A stretch of DNA of 64,000 bases from Methylobacter marinus A45. Lineage in GTDB: Bacteria > Pseudomonadota > Gammaproteobacteria > Methylococcales > Methylomonadaceae. Under the pieces are notes generated by a model, which had not been told where the DNA came from, did no database searches, and worked only from the letters and a program-made list of their open reading frames with translations. Positions within the stretch are counted from its first letter, which is position 1; each line of letters opens with the position of its first letter. The stretch covers positions 378,465-442,464 of the forward strand of contig NZ_KB912877.1 of assembly GCF_000383855.1 (NCBI RefSeq), given 5' to 3'. The position numbers were made by a program, and so were the translations under genes. Shown here piece after piece: positions 17,930-28,229 of this stretch.

Positions 17930-18679
17930 TCAATAGGGGCTGACAGGGGACAAATAATCCTCATCAAGTTCCAGTTCTTCCTCATCCTCCGGGACATTGC
18001 CGTCGTAAACCAGGTAGTTACGCCGCTGGAAATAGGAATTTTTGAAAAACTCATACCGGTCCACAGCCGCTTCAGCGGCCACTTTTTCCGTGCCCAAATT
18101 ATCGGCACGCAAATCGGTCGCATTCAGGGCGAATAACGAACCGGTAATAATGCCGCTATCGATATAGCTGATAGGGTTCATGGCCGCATCGCCGATCAGA
18201 CCGCCCACCCCGCGCGGCGAGCTGGGCCCGAAAAACGGCAACACCAGATAAGGCCCGGTCGGCACACCCCAAACGCCCAGGGTTTGATCAAAATCCTCGT
18301 TATGCTTGGGCAGGTCAATCATTTCCGCGACATCGATGAAGCCACCAATCCCGGCCACCGTATTAACAATAAAGCGCGCGCCATCCATACCGGTTTGCGA
18401 CAACTTAAACTGCAACAGATCATTTATGGTGACGCCGATATCATCGATATTACTGAAAAAGTTAGTCACGCCACGATCGACAAATGACGGCGTGACCCAT
18501 TGATAACCTTTAGCGACAGGCTTCATCACATAATCATCAAGATTATCATTAAATGTCTGTACCCCACGGTTCCAGTTTTCCATCGGATCCCTGGTGTCTT
18601 TTGCGCTGGTTGCGCATCCGGCCAACATGCCGAATAATATAAAACCAGTCAATTGCGTTATTAATTTTTGCTTGCGCAT
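17930..18679 (-). CDS. mlaA: Outer-membrane lipoprotein MlaA (VacJ)
   Basis: About 249 residues from the ATG at 18679, which is preceded by AAAGG and gives a lipoprotein signal ending FGMLAGC. The frame stays open upstream to 18805, but that part does not resemble the family. Family blocks are present: DPMENWNRGVQTFND, WGVPTGPYLVLPFFGPSSPRG and YEFFKNSYFQRRNYLVYDG. MlaA removes mislocalised phospholipids from the outer leaflet of the outer membrane and passes them to MlaC. The other mla genes are not in the window. Confidence 0.95.
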   Translation of the reverse strand: MRKQKLITQLTGFILFGMLAGCATSAKDTRDPMENWNRGVQTFNDNLDDYVMKPVAKGYQWVTPSFVDRGVTNFFSNIDDIGVTINDLLQFKLSQTGMDGARFIVNTVAGIGGFIDVAEMIDLPKHNEDFDQTLGVWGVPTGPYLVLPFFGPSSPRGVGGLIGDAAMNPISYIDSGIITGSLFALNATDLRADNLGTEKVAAEAAVDRYEFFKNSYFQRRNYLVYDGNVPEDEEELELDEDYLSPVSPY

Positions 18680-18814
18680 TGATTTGCCTTTAATTTCGCT
18701 ATTATTTTTATTCTGAATTAAATTTCGCGTAACATACCATAAAATGCCTACTACCACCGACATCCACCCTATTATGCCCCTTAAGTTTTTCCACTCCGAG
18801 AACATTCAAAATTA

Positions 18815-19438
18815 ATGGATATACCTGCAATACCCTTAGACAAGCGATTTAGAGGCTACCTACCCGTCATTATCGATATTGAAACAGCCGGCTTTAATCC
18901 TAAAAAACATGCAGTACTGGAAATCGCCGCCGTTATCGTCGAACTTAACAGCCAGCACGATCTGGAAATCACAGAACGCTATTCCACGCATGTGATTCCG
19001 TTTAAAAACGCCGAACTGGATGAAGCCGCCCTTAAATTCAACGGCATTGATCCGCACCACCCTTTTCGCATGGCTGTCGACGAGAAAGAGGCGCTGAATA
19101 CGCTGTTCAAACCCATCAAGGAAGCGGTAAAGCGCAACAACTGCACGCGGGCGATCCTGGTCGGCCACAATCCGGCTTTCGATATTAATTTTTTAAATGC
19201 GGCTATTCATCGCACGCAAATCAAGAGAAGTCCGTTTCATCCGTTCAGTACGTTTGATACGGCCACACTCGGAGGATTGGCCTATCAACAGACCGTGCTG
19301 GCTAAAATAGCCCGGACAGCCGGACTGGAGTGGGATAACGAAAAGGCGCATTCAGCGCTCTATGATGCCGAAAAGACAGCCGAACTGTTCTGTATGATAG
19401 TCAACCGCTGGAAGCGACTTGAGTCGCTCGATCAATAA
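18815..19438 (+). CDS. rnt: Ribonuclease T
   Basis: 207 residues, a DEDD-family 3'-5' exonuclease. Exo motifs: I as VIDIETAGFNP (residues 20-30), II as GHNPAFDINFL, and III as HSALYDAEKTAELF with the catalytic histidine. RNase T trims the CCA ends of tRNA and matures stable RNAs. It starts 9-10 bases after a TTCAAAAT stretch, divergent from mlaA. The palindrome AGCGACT-TG-AGTCGCT at 19413-19428 overlaps its last codons. Confidence 0.95.
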   Translation: MDIPAIPLDKRFRGYLPVIIDIETAGFNPKKHAVLEIAAVIVELNSQHDLEITERYSTHVIPFKNAELDEAALKFNGIDPHHPFRMAVDEKEALNTLFKPIKEAVKRNNCTRAILVGHNPAFDINFLNAAIHRTQIKRSPFHPFSTFDTATLGGLAYQQTVLAKIARTAGLEWDNEKAHSALYDAEKTAELFCMIVNRWKRLESLDQ

Positions 19439-19556
19439 GATAGAAACCATCACCGTACCCGCGTCCGCGGATACGGTGATCATTGACATTACCTTCGAAC
19501 TGCCTTTATCCCGCCTATTGAGCCAGCGGCGCTTGATCAACCGGCTCTCAATTTAA
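19419..19556 (+). CDS. Possible 45-residue ORF overlapping the end of rnt
   Basis: A TTG at 19419, five bases after GGAAG, opens a frame encoding KIETITVPASADTVIIDI and FELPLSRLLSQRRLIN. It ends at 19556, well beyond rnt. The hydrophobic/charged pattern looks protein-like, and the overlap would allow translational coupling. No family recognised; it may be chance. Confidence 0.2.
   Translation: MSRSINKIETITVPASADTVIIDITFELPLSRLLSQRRLINRLSI
19449..19480. terminator. Hairpin downstream of rnt
   Basis: ATCACCGTA pairs with TACGGTGAT, extended inward by CCGCG/CGCGG with one mismatch. It lies 11 bases after the rnt stop. No T-run is present, and it lies inside the possible small ORF at 19419-19556, so its role is uncertain. 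Confidence 0.35.
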
Positions 19557-19577
19557 CTATTGCAGAGCCTCGGCGGT

Positions 19578-19913
19578 TTATTCCGCTATGGCATCGGCCG
19601 CCGCCAACATTTTGCTCAACTCGCCCTTGGTGTACAAATCAGTCACGATGTCACAACCGCCGATGAGTTCACCGCCGATATAAAGCTGCGGATAAGTCGG
19701 CCAGTGCGAGTATTCCTTCAGCGCTTCACGAACCTCAAGGTCCTCAAGAATATTAACGTACGCGTATTTTGCATGACAGGCATCCAATATCTGAACAGTC
19801 TGCGCCGAAAAGCCGCACTGCGGAAAATCAGGCGTGCCTTTCATGTATAAAACAACCGGATTGTTTTCAAGCTGGTCTTTAATTCTTTCTGTAACATTCA
19901 TAGTAGCAGTCAC
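19578..19913 (-). CDS. grxD: Monothiol glutaredoxin, Grx4 type
   Basis: 111 residues. The active-site motif is CGFS (in PQCGFSAQTVQILDA near residue 33), with MKGTPDFP before it and WPTYPQLYIGGELIGGCDI, the glutathione-binding TYPQ/GGCD segment, after it. Such proteins carry a [2Fe-2S] cluster with glutathione and deliver it in iron-sulfur assembly. The ATG at 19901 is an alternative start. The gene ends 21 bases from the possible small ORF on the opposite strand and is divergent from argD. Confidence 0.95.
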   Translation of the reverse strand: MTATMNVTERIKDQLENNPVVLYMKGTPDFPQCGFSAQTVQILDACHAKYAYVNILEDLEVREALKEYSHWPTYPQLYIGGELIGGCDIVTDLYTKGELSKMLAAADAIAE

Positions 19914-20074
19914 TCATTCGACAAATAAAACCAACTAATTTTATCAACATTTACGCTGTTAAAAAAGTAAATCTTAAAGGACCGCTCTTGCCTGAGGCTC
20001 ATTTGAAAACTATAATCGAACATTTTTCCGACGGGCGGCTGACTTCCGCCTACTTTTCTTTGCAGGCAGAATCA

Positions 20075-21256
20075 ATGACTAGCCATATTATGCCAACTTA
20101 TGGACGTTTACCCGTAACTTTCGAGCGGGGCAGCGGCGTATGGTTGTGGGATACCGACAATAAACGTTATCTGGATGCCTTAGCGGGTATAGCCGTATGC
20201 AACCTGGGTCATGCTCACCCGGCAGTGCACCGGGCCATCTGCAAACAAAGCGAAACCCTGGTGCATACATCAAATGTATATGGTATCGCTGCCCAGGAGA
20301 ACCTGGCGGACAGGCTGATTGATAAAAGCGGCATGGACAACGTTTTTTTCAGTAATTCCGGCGCCGAAGCCAATGAAGCCGCCATTAAACTGGCTCGCCT
20401 CTATGGACACCAGCGGCATATAGAAAATCCGGCCATCATCGTCATGGAAAAAAGCTTTCATGGCCGCACGCTGGCCACGCTGAGCGCCACCGGCAACCCC
20501 AAAGTACAGCAAGGCTTTGCACCGCTGGTCGAAGGTTTTGTGCGCGTGCCTTATAACGATATCGATGCCATCGAACAAGCAATTGGACAGCACGGTAATA
20601 TCGTTGCCATCCTGGTCGAACCGGTTCAGGGCGAGGGCGGCGTCAACATTCCGGCCAGCGATTATCTGAACCGAATCCGCAACCTGTGCGACCAATATAA
20701 CCTGCTGATGATGCTGGATGAAATCCAGACCGGCATAGGCCGCACGGGTAAATTTCTCGCCTACCAGCACAACTCGATCGTGCCTGATGTCTGCACACTG
20801 GCCAAGGCGCTAGGTAATGGGGTACCGATAGGCGCCTGCCTCGCCCATGGCAAAGCGGCCCAACTCTTCTCCGCGGGTTCCCACGGCTCGACGTTCGGCG
20901 GCAATCCTTTGGCATGCAGCGCGGCGTTAGCAGTATTGGCAACGTTAGACCATGAAAACCTGATCGAACAAGTCGAACAAAAAGGCACGGCAATCCACGA
21001 CGGATTTGCCAAGCAACTGGGTGATAACCCGCATGTGGTCGATATTCGCCATAAAGGCCTGATGATCGGCATTGAGCTTGACGCACCCTGCGCGGAACTT
21101 GTCAAATCAGCCCTACAGCAAGGCTTATTGATCAATGTTACCAGCGAGAAAACCATCCGCTTGCTGCCGCCATTAATCATTGATGACCAACAAATCAATC
21201 AACTCGTGGAAACCTTATCAGCTCTTATTCAAGAGCATACAAGACTATGCCTATGA
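20075..21256 (+). CDS. argD: Acetylornithine aminotransferase
   Basis: 393 residues from the ATG at 20075 ([21 protein letters not shown]), the usual family N-terminus; an earlier ATG-type start at 19988 gives an unrelated leader. PLP enzyme features: [41 protein letters not shown], and the lysine of [14 protein letters not shown] as Schiff-base residue. It converts N-acetylglutamate semialdehyde to N-acetylornithine in arginine synthesis. The stop overlaps the argF start, so the two are coupled. Confidence 0.96.
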   Translation: MTSHIMPTYGRLPVTFERGSGVWLWDTDNKRYLDALAGIAVCNLGHAHPAVHRAICKQSETLVHTSNVYGIAAQENLADRLIDKSGMDNVFFSNSGAEANEAAIKLARLYGHQRHIENPAIIVMEKSFHGRTLATLSATGNPKVQQGFAPLVEGFVRVPYNDIDAIEQAIGQHGNIVAILVEPVQGEGGVNIPASDYLNRIRNLCDQYNLLMMLDEIQTGIGRTGKFLAYQHNSIVPDVCTLAKALGNGVPIGACLAHGKAAQLFSAGSHGSTFGGNPLACSAALAVLATLDHENLIEQVEQKGTAIHDGFAKQLGDNPHVVDIRHKGLMIGIELDAPCAELVKSALQQGLLINVTSEKTIRLLPPLIIDDQQINQLVETLSALIQEHTRLCL

Positions 21257-22155
21257 TTCCCAGACACTTCATCAGCCTGCTCGATTTATCAAGCGAAGAA
21301 TTTCGCGGCTTGATCAACAGAGCCATAACGCTGAAAAACAACCGCGATCCCAACTACCAGCCCCTTAAAGGCCAAGTCCTGGCGATGATTTTTGAAAAAT
21401 CATCGACGCGCACGCGCATTTCATTCGAAGCCGGCATGAGCCATTTTGGCGGCAGCGCCCTGTTCCTGTCGCCCCGGGACACCCAACTCGGACGCGGCGA
21501 ACCGCTGGAAGACAGCGCTAAGGTTATCTCCAGCATGGTCGACTGCATCATGCTCAGAACTGACAAGCACGAAACGGTAACGACATTCGCGGAACATTCG
21601 CGCGTACCTGTGATCAACGGCTTAACCGATTTACAGCATCCTTGCCAATTACTGGCAGACATGCAGACCTTTTTTGAACATCGCGGCGACATTCAAGGCA
21701 AGACAGTCACCTGGATCGGTGACGGTAATAATATGTGCCATTCCTATATTGATGCCGCGACCGTATTGGACTTCAAATTGAACATTGCCTGCCCGTCTGG
21801 TTATGAACCCCTGGAATCGATCGTTAAAGCCGCGGGCGATCGCGTCCGTTTTTTTTCCACACCGTTGGAAGCGGCCCAGAATGCGGATTTGCTCGTTACC
21901 GACGTCTGGGCCAGTATGGGTCAGGAAGAGGAACAGAAACAACGCGAAATAGCCTTTAAAAATTATCAAATCAATACAGAGGTCATGAAAGTCGCCAATC
22001 ATGATGCCCTGTTCATGCATTGCCTGCCCGCGCATCGCGGTGAAGAAGTCACTGCTGACGTTATCGATGGTCCTCGGAGCGTTATCTATGATGAAGCTGA
22101 AAATCGCCTGCACGCCCAAAAGGCGCTGCTGGAATTTCTCATGTGCCATAAATAA
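21247..22155 (+). CDS. argF: Ornithine carbamoyltransferase
   Basis: 302 residues. The carbamoyl-phosphate motif SSTRTR is near residue 50, HPCQ near 130, and the ornithine/catalytic motif [10 protein letters not shown] near 260. It makes citrulline from ornithine. The start lies inside argD; either ATG 21247 or ATG 21253 (the latter in an ATGA overlap with the argD stop) could be used. With argD it forms a coupled arginine operon; argA and argG lie elsewhere in the window. Confidence 0.96.
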   Translation: MPMIPRHFISLLDLSSEEFRGLINRAITLKNNRDPNYQPLKGQVLAMIFEKSSTRTRISFEAGMSHFGGSALFLSPRDTQLGRGEPLEDSAKVISSMVDCIMLRTDKHETVTTFAEHSRVPVINGLTDLQHPCQLLADMQTFFEHRGDIQGKTVTWIGDGNNMCHSYIDAATVLDFKLNIACPSGYEPLESIVKAAGDRVRFFSTPLEAAQNADLLVTDVWASMGQEEEQKQREIAFKNYQINTEVMKVANHDALFMHCLPAHRGEEVTADVIDGPRSVIYDEAENRLHAQKALLEFLMCHK

Positions 22156-22198
22156 CGCTAAAATTTATCTTTTCAAACGATCAACACCAGAGATTCAA

Positions 22199-22870
22199 GT
22201 GAAAAAACTATTAAGCTCGTTTTTTATCCTAATGCTCACGTTCGGTCCGGCGCAGGCTACAACAGCCTATATAACCGACAATGTCAATTTAGCGTTAAGA
22301 AGCGAAGAAAACACGCACGGCAAGGTGGTAAAACTGCTCCCATCCGGTACGCCTCTTACGATAATTAGCCAGAACAATAAAACCGGTTTCAGCTATGCGC
22401 GTCTTAGTAACGGCACAGAAGGCTATATTCTGACCCGTCACACTATGAAAGAACCCTCCTCGCGTTTTCAACTGGATGCCGCCAATAAAAAACTGGCGTC
22501 GTTCGAAACGGAGAATATAGCGTTGAAAGCCGAACTTGAATCATTGAAAAGCGCGCTTACCCCGGGAACAACGCTTGAACAATCCCTGGCAGCGGAACGT
22601 GATCACTTAACCAGGGAACTTAACGAACTGAAACAAACCGCCTCCAGCGCGATAGAGTTAAAAACTCAACGCGACGAACTTCAGGAACGCGTGGTTAATG
22701 TTGAACGGGAACTGGAACAGCTCAAACTGGAAAACCAGGCGCTGGCGGACAGCAGCAATCAGGACTGGTTTTTATACGGTGGCATTCTATCCTTGATCGG
22801 TGTCGTATTAGGGTTCATTCTACCCAAATTAGGCTGGCGTCGTAGAAACAGCAGTTGGGATACCTTCTGA
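22199..22870 (+). CDS. SH3-domain membrane protein (TIGR04211-like)
   Basis: 223 residues from a GTG at 22199. A signal peptide (KKLLSSFFILMLTFGPAQA) precedes a bacterial SH3 domain (TAYITDNVNLALRSEEN to GYILTRHT, about residues 21-80). A coiled coil follows (about 95-185, rich in E/L/K), then one C-terminal transmembrane helix (WFLYGGILSLIGVVLGFILP) and a basic tail. This matches the E. coli YgiM architecture, so a periplasmic domain anchored by its C-terminus is predicted. The role is unknown. It lies 43 bases after argF and may be in its transcript. Confidence 0.82.
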   Translation: MKKLLSSFFILMLTFGPAQATTAYITDNVNLALRSEENTHGKVVKLLPSGTPLTIISQNNKTGFSYARLSNGTEGYILTRHTMKEPSSRFQLDAANKKLASFETENIALKAELESLKSALTPGTTLEQSLAAERDHLTRELNELKQTASSAIELKTQRDELQERVVNVERELEQLKLENQALADSSNQDWFLYGGILSLIGVVLGFILPKLGWRRRNSSWDTF

Positions 22871-22937
22871 GAAACCAATGCAACCCTTTGCCTTCGCACC
22901 CTATATTTTAAATATTTAACCTTCGGAAATCGCTTAT

Positions 22938-24635
22938 ATGGCTAACTCAGGTGACAAAAAAAACCGCACCTATTCTTCTCAAGTTGTTGACGGCATGGAG
23001 CGTGCGCCAAGTCGCGCAATGCTGCATGCCGTTGGCTTTAAGAACGAAGACTTCAGCAAACCGCAGATTGGTATCGCCTCGACCTGGAGCATGGTGACGC
23101 CTTGCAACATGCACATCAACAGGCTGGCTGATGATGCCGCGCGCGGCGTGGACAATGCCAACGGCAAAGCCGTTATCTTCAATACCATCACGATATCGGA
23201 CGGTATTTCCATGGGTACGGAAGGCATGAAATATTCGCTGGTATCGCGCGAAGTCATTGCCGATTCCATTGAAACCGTGGTCGGCTGTCAGGGCTTTGAC
23301 GGCGTTGTCGCCATCGGCGGCTGCGACAAGAACATGCCCGGCTGCATGATCGCCTTGGCCCGCTTGAACCGTCCGGCCATCTTCGTATACGGCGGCACTA
23401 TTCTGCCAGGCTGCCACAAAGATAAAAAACTGGATGTTGTGTCCGTATTCGAAGCGGTTGGCGCCAGAGCCAATAACAAAATCGATGATGCCGAACTTGC
23501 TGAGATTGAAGCTAAAGCCATTCCGGGGGCTGGCTCATGCGGCGGAATGTATACCGCCAATACCATGGCATCGGCGATTGAAGCATTAGGCATGAGTCTG
23601 CCCAACAGTTCCGCTCAGGCCGCTGTCTCCGAAGACAAGCGCCGGGATTGCGAACTCGCCGGTGCAGCGGTACTGGAACTGTTGAAAAAAGACATCAAGC
23701 CACGCGATATCATGACCAAGGAAGCGTTCGAGAATGCGATTACGGTTGCCATTGCACTCGGCGGTTCGACCAATGCGGTACTGCATATCCTGGCCATGGC
23801 CAATGCCGTCGGTGTCGACATTACACTGGACGATTTCACGCGCATCGGCAAGCATGTACCCATGGTTGCTGATTTAAAACCCAGCGGCCGCTACCAAATG
23901 GCCGAACTGATCGAGATCGGCGGCATTCAGCCTTTGATGAAAGAACTGCTGGACCGGGGCTTGCTGCACGGCGATTGCTTGACCGTGACCGGAAAAACCC
24001 TGGCTGAAAATCTGGCTGACGTCAAATCGTATCCGGAAGGCCAGGACATGATTCATCCGCTGGATAACCCGATCAAAAAAGACAGCCATCTGGTGGTTCT
24101 ATACGGCAATCTGGCTTCCGGAGGCGCCGTCGCCAAGATTACCGGCAAGGAAGGTCTGTGTTTTACCGGCAAAGCCAAGGTATTCGAGGCCGAAGAGCAA
24201 GCACTGCAAAGCATCCTGAACGGCGACATTGTCAAAGGCGATGTGATCGTTATCCGTTACGAAGGCCCCAAAGGCGGTCCCGGCATGCGCGAAATGCTGT
24301 CCCCCACTTCCGCCGTAATGGGCAAAGGTTTGGGCAAGGATGTGGCTCTGATTACCGACGGCCGGTTTTCCGGCGGCACGCATGGTTTCGTGGTCGGACA
24401 TATCACTCCGGAAGCCTATGTCGGCGGTGCGTTGGCGATTGTTGAAAACGGCGACTCGATCACGATTGATGCGGAAAACAATACCTTGACGTTACACGTT
24501 GATGACCAGGAGATTGCTCGTCGATTGGCCGAATGGCGGCAACCCGCACCGCGTTATACGCGTGGCGTATTGGCAAAATATGCCAAACTTGTCAGCTCCG
24601 CTTCATTGGGCGCGGTGACTGACAATCTGGATTAA
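22938..24635 (+). CDS. ilvD: Dihydroxy-acid dehydratase
   Basis: 565 residues. Iron-sulfur cysteines are seen in [11 protein letters not shown] and [15 protein letters not shown], and the substrate/Mg region in [14 protein letters not shown] and [19 protein letters not shown] (shown here as separate parts). It catalyses the third step of branched-chain amino acid synthesis. It is placed between arginine genes and is followed by an intrinsic terminator, so it is probably the end of a transcript. The other ilv genes are outside the window. Confidence 0.97.
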   Translation: MANSGDKKNRTYSSQVVDGMERAPSRAMLHAVGFKNEDFSKPQIGIASTWSMVTPCNMHINRLADDAARGVDNANGKAVIFNTITISDGISMGTEGMKYSLVSREVIADSIETVVGCQGFDGVVAIGGCDKNMPGCMIALARLNRPAIFVYGGTILPGCHKDKKLDVVSVFEAVGARANNKIDDAELAEIEAKAIPGAGSCGGMYTANTMASAIEALGMSLPNSSAQAAVSEDKRRDCELAGAAVLELLKKDIKPRDIMTKEAFENAITVAIALGGSTNAVLHILAMANAVGVDITLDDFTRIGKHVPMVADLKPSGRYQMAELIEIGGIQPLMKELLDRGLLHGDCLTVTGKTLAENLADVKSYPEGQDMIHPLDNPIKKDSHLVVLYGNLASGGAVAKITGKEGLCFTGKAKVFEAEEQALQSILNGDIVKGDVIVIRYEGPKGGPGMREMLSPTSAVMGKGLGKDVALITDGRFSGGTHGFVVGHITPEAYVGGALAIVENGDSITIDAENNTLTLHVDDQEIARRLAEWRQPAPRYTRGVLAKYAKLVSSASLGAVTDNLD

Positions 24636-24651
24636 AATCCCGTCCCTGTTT

Positions 24652-24677
24652 GCTCTGGGCGTTCCGGCGCCCTGAGC
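24652..24677 (+). terminator. Terminator after ilvD
   Basis: GCTC-T-GGGCG pairs with CGCCC-T-GAGC (nine pairs, one T-T mismatch) around a six-base loop, followed by CCCTTTTCTTTC. It lies 17 bases after the ilvD stop. Confidence 0.6.
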
Positions 24678-24689
24678 CCCTTTTCTTTC

Positions 24690-26030
24690 ATGGGCAAAAA
24701 TTCCGCAAGCGCTATCATGGAATCGCATCAATCATTCGTCAGCTGGTTTAGAAACTCCTCGCCGTATATACATGCCCATCGCAACAAGACCTTTGTGATT
24801 TCGTTCGGCGGCGAGGCGGTTCTTGACGATGATTTCGCCAATCACGTTCATGATTTTGCATTGCTGAACAGCCTGGGCATACGCTTGGTTCTGGTCCACG
24901 GCATACGTCCGCAGATAGACCAGCGCCTGAAAAACAGCCCGCCTCCTCGCTTTCATAAACATTTACGCATTACCGATGACCAGGCGCTTCAATGCGTCAA
25001 GGAAGCGGCGGGGCTTGTGCGCGTGGAAATTGAAGCACTCTTGTCCATGGGCCTTGCCAATTCGCCGATGGCGGGCGCAAAAATCAAGGTGGCTTCCGGC
25101 AATTTCGTGACCGCCAAACCCATTGGCGTCATCGACGGCATCGATTACTGCCATACAGGGGAAGTGCGGCGCATCGACAGCGCGGCCATCCATCAACAAC
25201 TGGATCAGAACAATGTTGTGCTGATTTCACCTATCGGTTATTCGCCGAGCGGGGAAATTTTCAACTTGTCCGCCGAACAAGTCGCAACAGCCGTCTCGAT
25301 TGCATTAAAAGCCGAAAAACTGATTTTATTGACTGAACAAAGCTGTTGCAATCCTGATGACGGCGCGCAAATCCAGCAGATGACCACTGCGGAAGCCAGA
25401 ACTTTTCTGGAGCAGCACCCCGACCTTGCCGACACGATCAGCCTGCCTCTGAAAGCGGCGATCCAAAGCTGCCAGTCCGGCATAGACCGCGTTCATCTGA
25501 TCAACCGCACCCATAACGGCGCCCTGTTGCTTGAGCTTTTCACCCGCGACGGTATCGGTACCTTGATCAGCTCAACACCGTTTGAGGAATTGCGCCCCGC
25601 CACTTTGAACGACATAGGCGGCATACTGGAATTGATAAAGCCGCTGGAGCAGCAAGGCAAATTAACCAAGCGTTCCAGGGAAAAAATTGAAATGGAAATT
25701 GCCGATTATATCGTGATTGAAAGAGACGGCCTGATCATAGGCTGCACGGCACTGCATCCTGATGAGCAACGGGAATCGGGCGTTATCGCCTGCATGGCCG
25801 TGCATCAGGATTATCAAGGTTCCGCCCGGGGCAATCGCATGCTTGAGTATACTTACCGTCGGGCAAATAAGCTGGGACTGAAAAAATTATTCGTGTTGTC
25901 AACACAAACCATGCACTGGTTTATTGAACGGGGATTCTTGCCGTCAGACATCAACAGTTTACCCGACCCGCTCAAGGCGCTATACAATCCGCAGAGAAAC
26001 TCCAAAGTTCTATGCAAAAATATCGAATGA
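24690..26030 (+). CDS. argA: N-acetylglutamate synthase
   Basis: 446 residues. The N-terminal amino-acid kinase-like domain (about 1-290) contains KTFVISFGGEAVLDDDF and LVLVHGIRPQID. The C-terminal GNAT acetyltransferase domain has IACMAVHQDYQGSARGNRML, the acetyl-CoA loop, and ends in a KLFVLSTQTMHWFIERGF block. This is the classical two-domain ArgA that starts arginine synthesis and is inhibited by arginine in the family. The ATG at 24717 fits the E. coli N-terminus better than 24690; neither has a clear ribosome site. Confidence 0.95.
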   Translation: MGKNSASAIMESHQSFVSWFRNSSPYIHAHRNKTFVISFGGEAVLDDDFANHVHDFALLNSLGIRLVLVHGIRPQIDQRLKNSPPPRFHKHLRITDDQALQCVKEAAGLVRVEIEALLSMGLANSPMAGAKIKVASGNFVTAKPIGVIDGIDYCHTGEVRRIDSAAIHQQLDQNNVVLISPIGYSPSGEIFNLSAEQVATAVSIALKAEKLILLTEQSCCNPDDGAQIQQMTTAEARTFLEQHPDLADTISLPLKAAIQSCQSGIDRVHLINRTHNGALLLELFTRDGIGTLISSTPFEELRPATLNDIGGILELIKPLEQQGKLTKRSREKIEMEIADYIVIERDGLIIGCTALHPDEQRESGVIACMAVHQDYQGSARGNRMLEYTYRRANKLGLKKLFVLSTQTMHWFIERGFLPSDINSLPDPLKALYNPQRNSKVLCKNIE

Positions 26031-26040
26031 GGTCTCGACC

Positions 26041-26844
26041 ATGGCGCATACACCCGGTTGCCTGTCTATACTGCAAATATCCGATTCGCACATCCTTCCC
26101 GAGCCTGGAGAGACATTGCTGGGAATTGATACAGCCTACTATTTTCAGGCTGTCCTTGAACAGGCTTTCGCGCCTGGGCAACAGTTTGATTTAATTCTAT
26201 TCACGGGCGACTTAGCGCAGCACCCAAGCCCGTTAAATTACCAGCGCATTCTTAATACGCTGGAGGCCTATCAAACACCCTGCGTCTGCCTGCCTGGCAA
26301 TCACGATGATTATGAGTTGATGCAGCAGATCTTGAATACGGAACTCGTCAACTGCCGCAAACAGGTTTTCTTAGGCAACTGGCAAATCATAAGTCTGAAC
26401 AGCCAGATTCCCGGCGCGCCCGGAGGCCGCCTGTCTGATCAGGAACTGGCATTTCTTGAACGGTGCCTGGGCAGCCAGCCGGATCACTATGCGTTGCTTG
26501 CCATGCATCACCATTGCCAATCCATCAATAGTCCCTGGATGGACACCATGATGATAGAAAACGCGCAGGCGCTGTTTGCCATAATCAACAAACACCCGCA
26601 AGTTAAAGCCGTCACATTCGGCCACATCCATCAGGCAATAACGCTTGAAGCCGGGCCGGTTCGCGTATGGGGCGCACCTTCAACCTGTTTCCAGTTTCAG
26701 CCCGAAAGCAAACAACTCACAGTCGCTAATACGCCTCCGGGTTATCGCGTGATCCGACTGTTTGCCGATGGCAAGCTCAAATCCGAGACTCACCATTTAC
26801 CCAAGCCGCTGACCGGGTTGCAAACAGATACACAAGGCTATTGA
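26041..26844 (+). CDS. cpdA: 3',5'-cyclic AMP phosphodiesterase CpdA-like
   Basis: 267 residues from the ATG at 26041, preceded by GAGG. Calcineurin-like metallophosphoesterase motifs appear in order: [30 protein letters not shown] and FGHIHQ. Length and motif spacing match E. coli CpdA, which hydrolyses cAMP. It starts 10 bases after the argA stop, so it may be co-transcribed. Its last bases overlap the convergent rppH stop by seven bases. Activity on cAMP rather than another phosphoester is inferred from family similarity. Confidence 0.88.
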   Translation: MAHTPGCLSILQISDSHILPEPGETLLGIDTAYYFQAVLEQAFAPGQQFDLILFTGDLAQHPSPLNYQRILNTLEAYQTPCVCLPGNHDDYELMQQILNTELVNCRKQVFLGNWQIISLNSQIPGAPGGRLSDQELAFLERCLGSQPDHYALLAMHHHCQSINSPWMDTMMIENAQALFAIINKHPQVKAVTFGHIHQAITLEAGPVRVWGAPSTCFQFQPESKQLTVANTPPGYRVIRLFADGKLKSETHHLPKPLTGLQTDTQGY

Positions 26845-27380
26845 TGCTTGGCCCCGCTGTATTGTTTCTCTTTCGATAAATACCCTTCCGCATTAACGGG
26901 AACAGAATCGATAGTCAGAAGCGCTCCCAGCTCGGTCATCGCTTTCTGATAGACTTTACGCTTGAAGTAAACGACATCTTTAAGCGGATCCCAATAATCC
27001 ACCCAGCGCCAACCGTCAAACTCCGGCTTGGCGCAACGATCGAAACGCACATTGGATTCCTGCGTTATCAGCCGCAAAATAAACCAGATTTGTTTTTGAC
27101 CTATACAGACCGGCAGTGTGTTCTTGCGAATATAACGCTCGGGCAACTGATACCTCAGCCAGTATCGCGTACGACCAAGCACTTGTACATGCTGTTGTTG
27201 CAGCCCCGTTTCTTCCCACAATTCTCGATACATCGCTGTTTCAGGATCTTCATTCTGATGAATTCCGCCTTGCGGGAACTGCCATGAGTTCACGCCCATC
27301 CGTTTTGCCCAAAACACGCGACCCTCGTCATTGCAAAGGATGATTCCGACATTGGGCCGGTATCCTTTAGAGTCAATCAT
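26838..27380 (-). CDS. rppH: RNA pyrophosphohydrolase
   Basis: 180 residues. The Nudix box begins [13 protein letters not shown] and ends RELWEETGL. The N-terminus ([22 protein letters not shown] in the family form, here nearly identical) and the [16 protein letters not shown] block are typical of RppH. It removes pyrophosphate from mRNA 5' ends and so starts mRNA decay. It is convergent with and overlaps the cpdA-like gene, and divergent from a HAD phosphatase gene. Confidence 0.95.
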   Translation of the reverse strand: MIDSKGYRPNVGIILCNDEGRVFWAKRMGVNSWQFPQGGIHQNEDPETAMYRELWEETGLQQQHVQVLGRTRYWLRYQLPERYIRKNTLPVCIGQKQIWFILRLITQESNVRFDRCAKPEFDGWRWVDYWDPLKDVVYFKRKVYQKAMTELGALLTIDSVPVNAEGYLSKEKQYSGAKHQ

Positions 27381-27496
27381 GTTTAAAAAACCTGTGTCTT
27401 GTCCTTTCCTAAATTCAATCTTGCGTGTGGTAGAATTGCAAAAAATAGGTCAGGTTGTTTTGTAATGACCTCCATTGTTCCATAAAAAAACTACCG

Positions 27497-27519
27497 ACGC
27501 CATAGGGCGTGATTTTTTT
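27497..27519 (+). terminator. Weak hairpin with T-run before the HAD gene
   Basis: ACGCC-ATAG-GGCGT followed by GATTTTTTT, preceded by an A-tract. It lies 24 bases upstream of the HAD start. The stem is short; it might be a leader attenuator or chance. Confidence 0.22.
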
Positions 27520-27542
27520 AATTATTTCAGACAGGTTCAACC

Positions 27543-28229
27543 GTGAGTTTAGCGATTTTTGATTTAGATAATACCCTGATTGCCGATGACAGTGACTACT
27601 TGTGGGGGCAGTTTCTTGTCGACCGGGGCATTGTCGATAAAGATCAGTATGCCAGTGCTAACGTAAAATTCTATGACGATTACAAGCGGGGCACGCTGGA
27701 TATAAAAGCATTCCTGCGCTTTTCCCTGCGGCCTTTAGCCAACAACGAACCCGAGCAGCTTTACCAGTGGCGCGACCAATTTATTGAAGAAACCATCAAA
27801 CCGCTGTTATTGGAATCCGCGCAACAACTGATTACCAAACACAGGGACCGGGGCGATACCTTGTTGGTTATTACGGCCACCAACCGCTTCGTTACCGAAC
27901 CGATAGTCGGACTGTATGGCATTGATAACCTGCTGGCGACCACGCCGTCATATAAAGAAGGGCGATATACAGGCGATTTTGATGGCATCCCCTGTTTTCA
28001 GGAAGGTAAAGTTAAACTACTGGAAGCCTGGCTGAAAAATTCGACGGAAACCATGAAAAACAGCTGGTTTTATAGCGATTCACACAATGATCTGCCATTG
28101 CTTAAACTAGTCGACAATCCAGTCGCGGTTGATCCTGATGAAAAACTGACCCAATTTGCCAAGGCGGCCCGGTGGCCGATCATTAGCCTAAGAAACGGCG
28201 AATGTCCGACGCATCATTTTCATAAATAG
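27543..28229 (+). CDS. HAD-IB family phosphatase
   Basis: 228 residues from a GTG at 27543, with AGG upstream. HAD motif I is FDLDNTLIADD (residues 6-16), motif II is the Thr of VITATNR, and motif III/IV is YSDSHNDLPLLKLVDNPVAVDPD. This is the SerB-like subclass IB with a helical cap. The substrate cannot be told from the sequence; phosphoserine, phosphoethanolamine-type and lipid substrates are all known in this subclass. It is divergent from rppH. Confidence 0.88.
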   Translation: MSLAIFDLDNTLIADDSDYLWGQFLVDRGIVDKDQYASANVKFYDDYKRGTLDIKAFLRFSLRPLANNEPEQLYQWRDQFIEETIKPLLLESAQQLITKHRDRGDTLLVITATNRFVTEPIVGLYGIDNLLATTPSYKEGRYTGDFDGIPCFQEGKVKLLEAWLKNSTETMKNSWFYSDSHNDLPLLKLVDNPVAVDPDEKLTQFAKAARWPIISLRNGECPTHHFHK

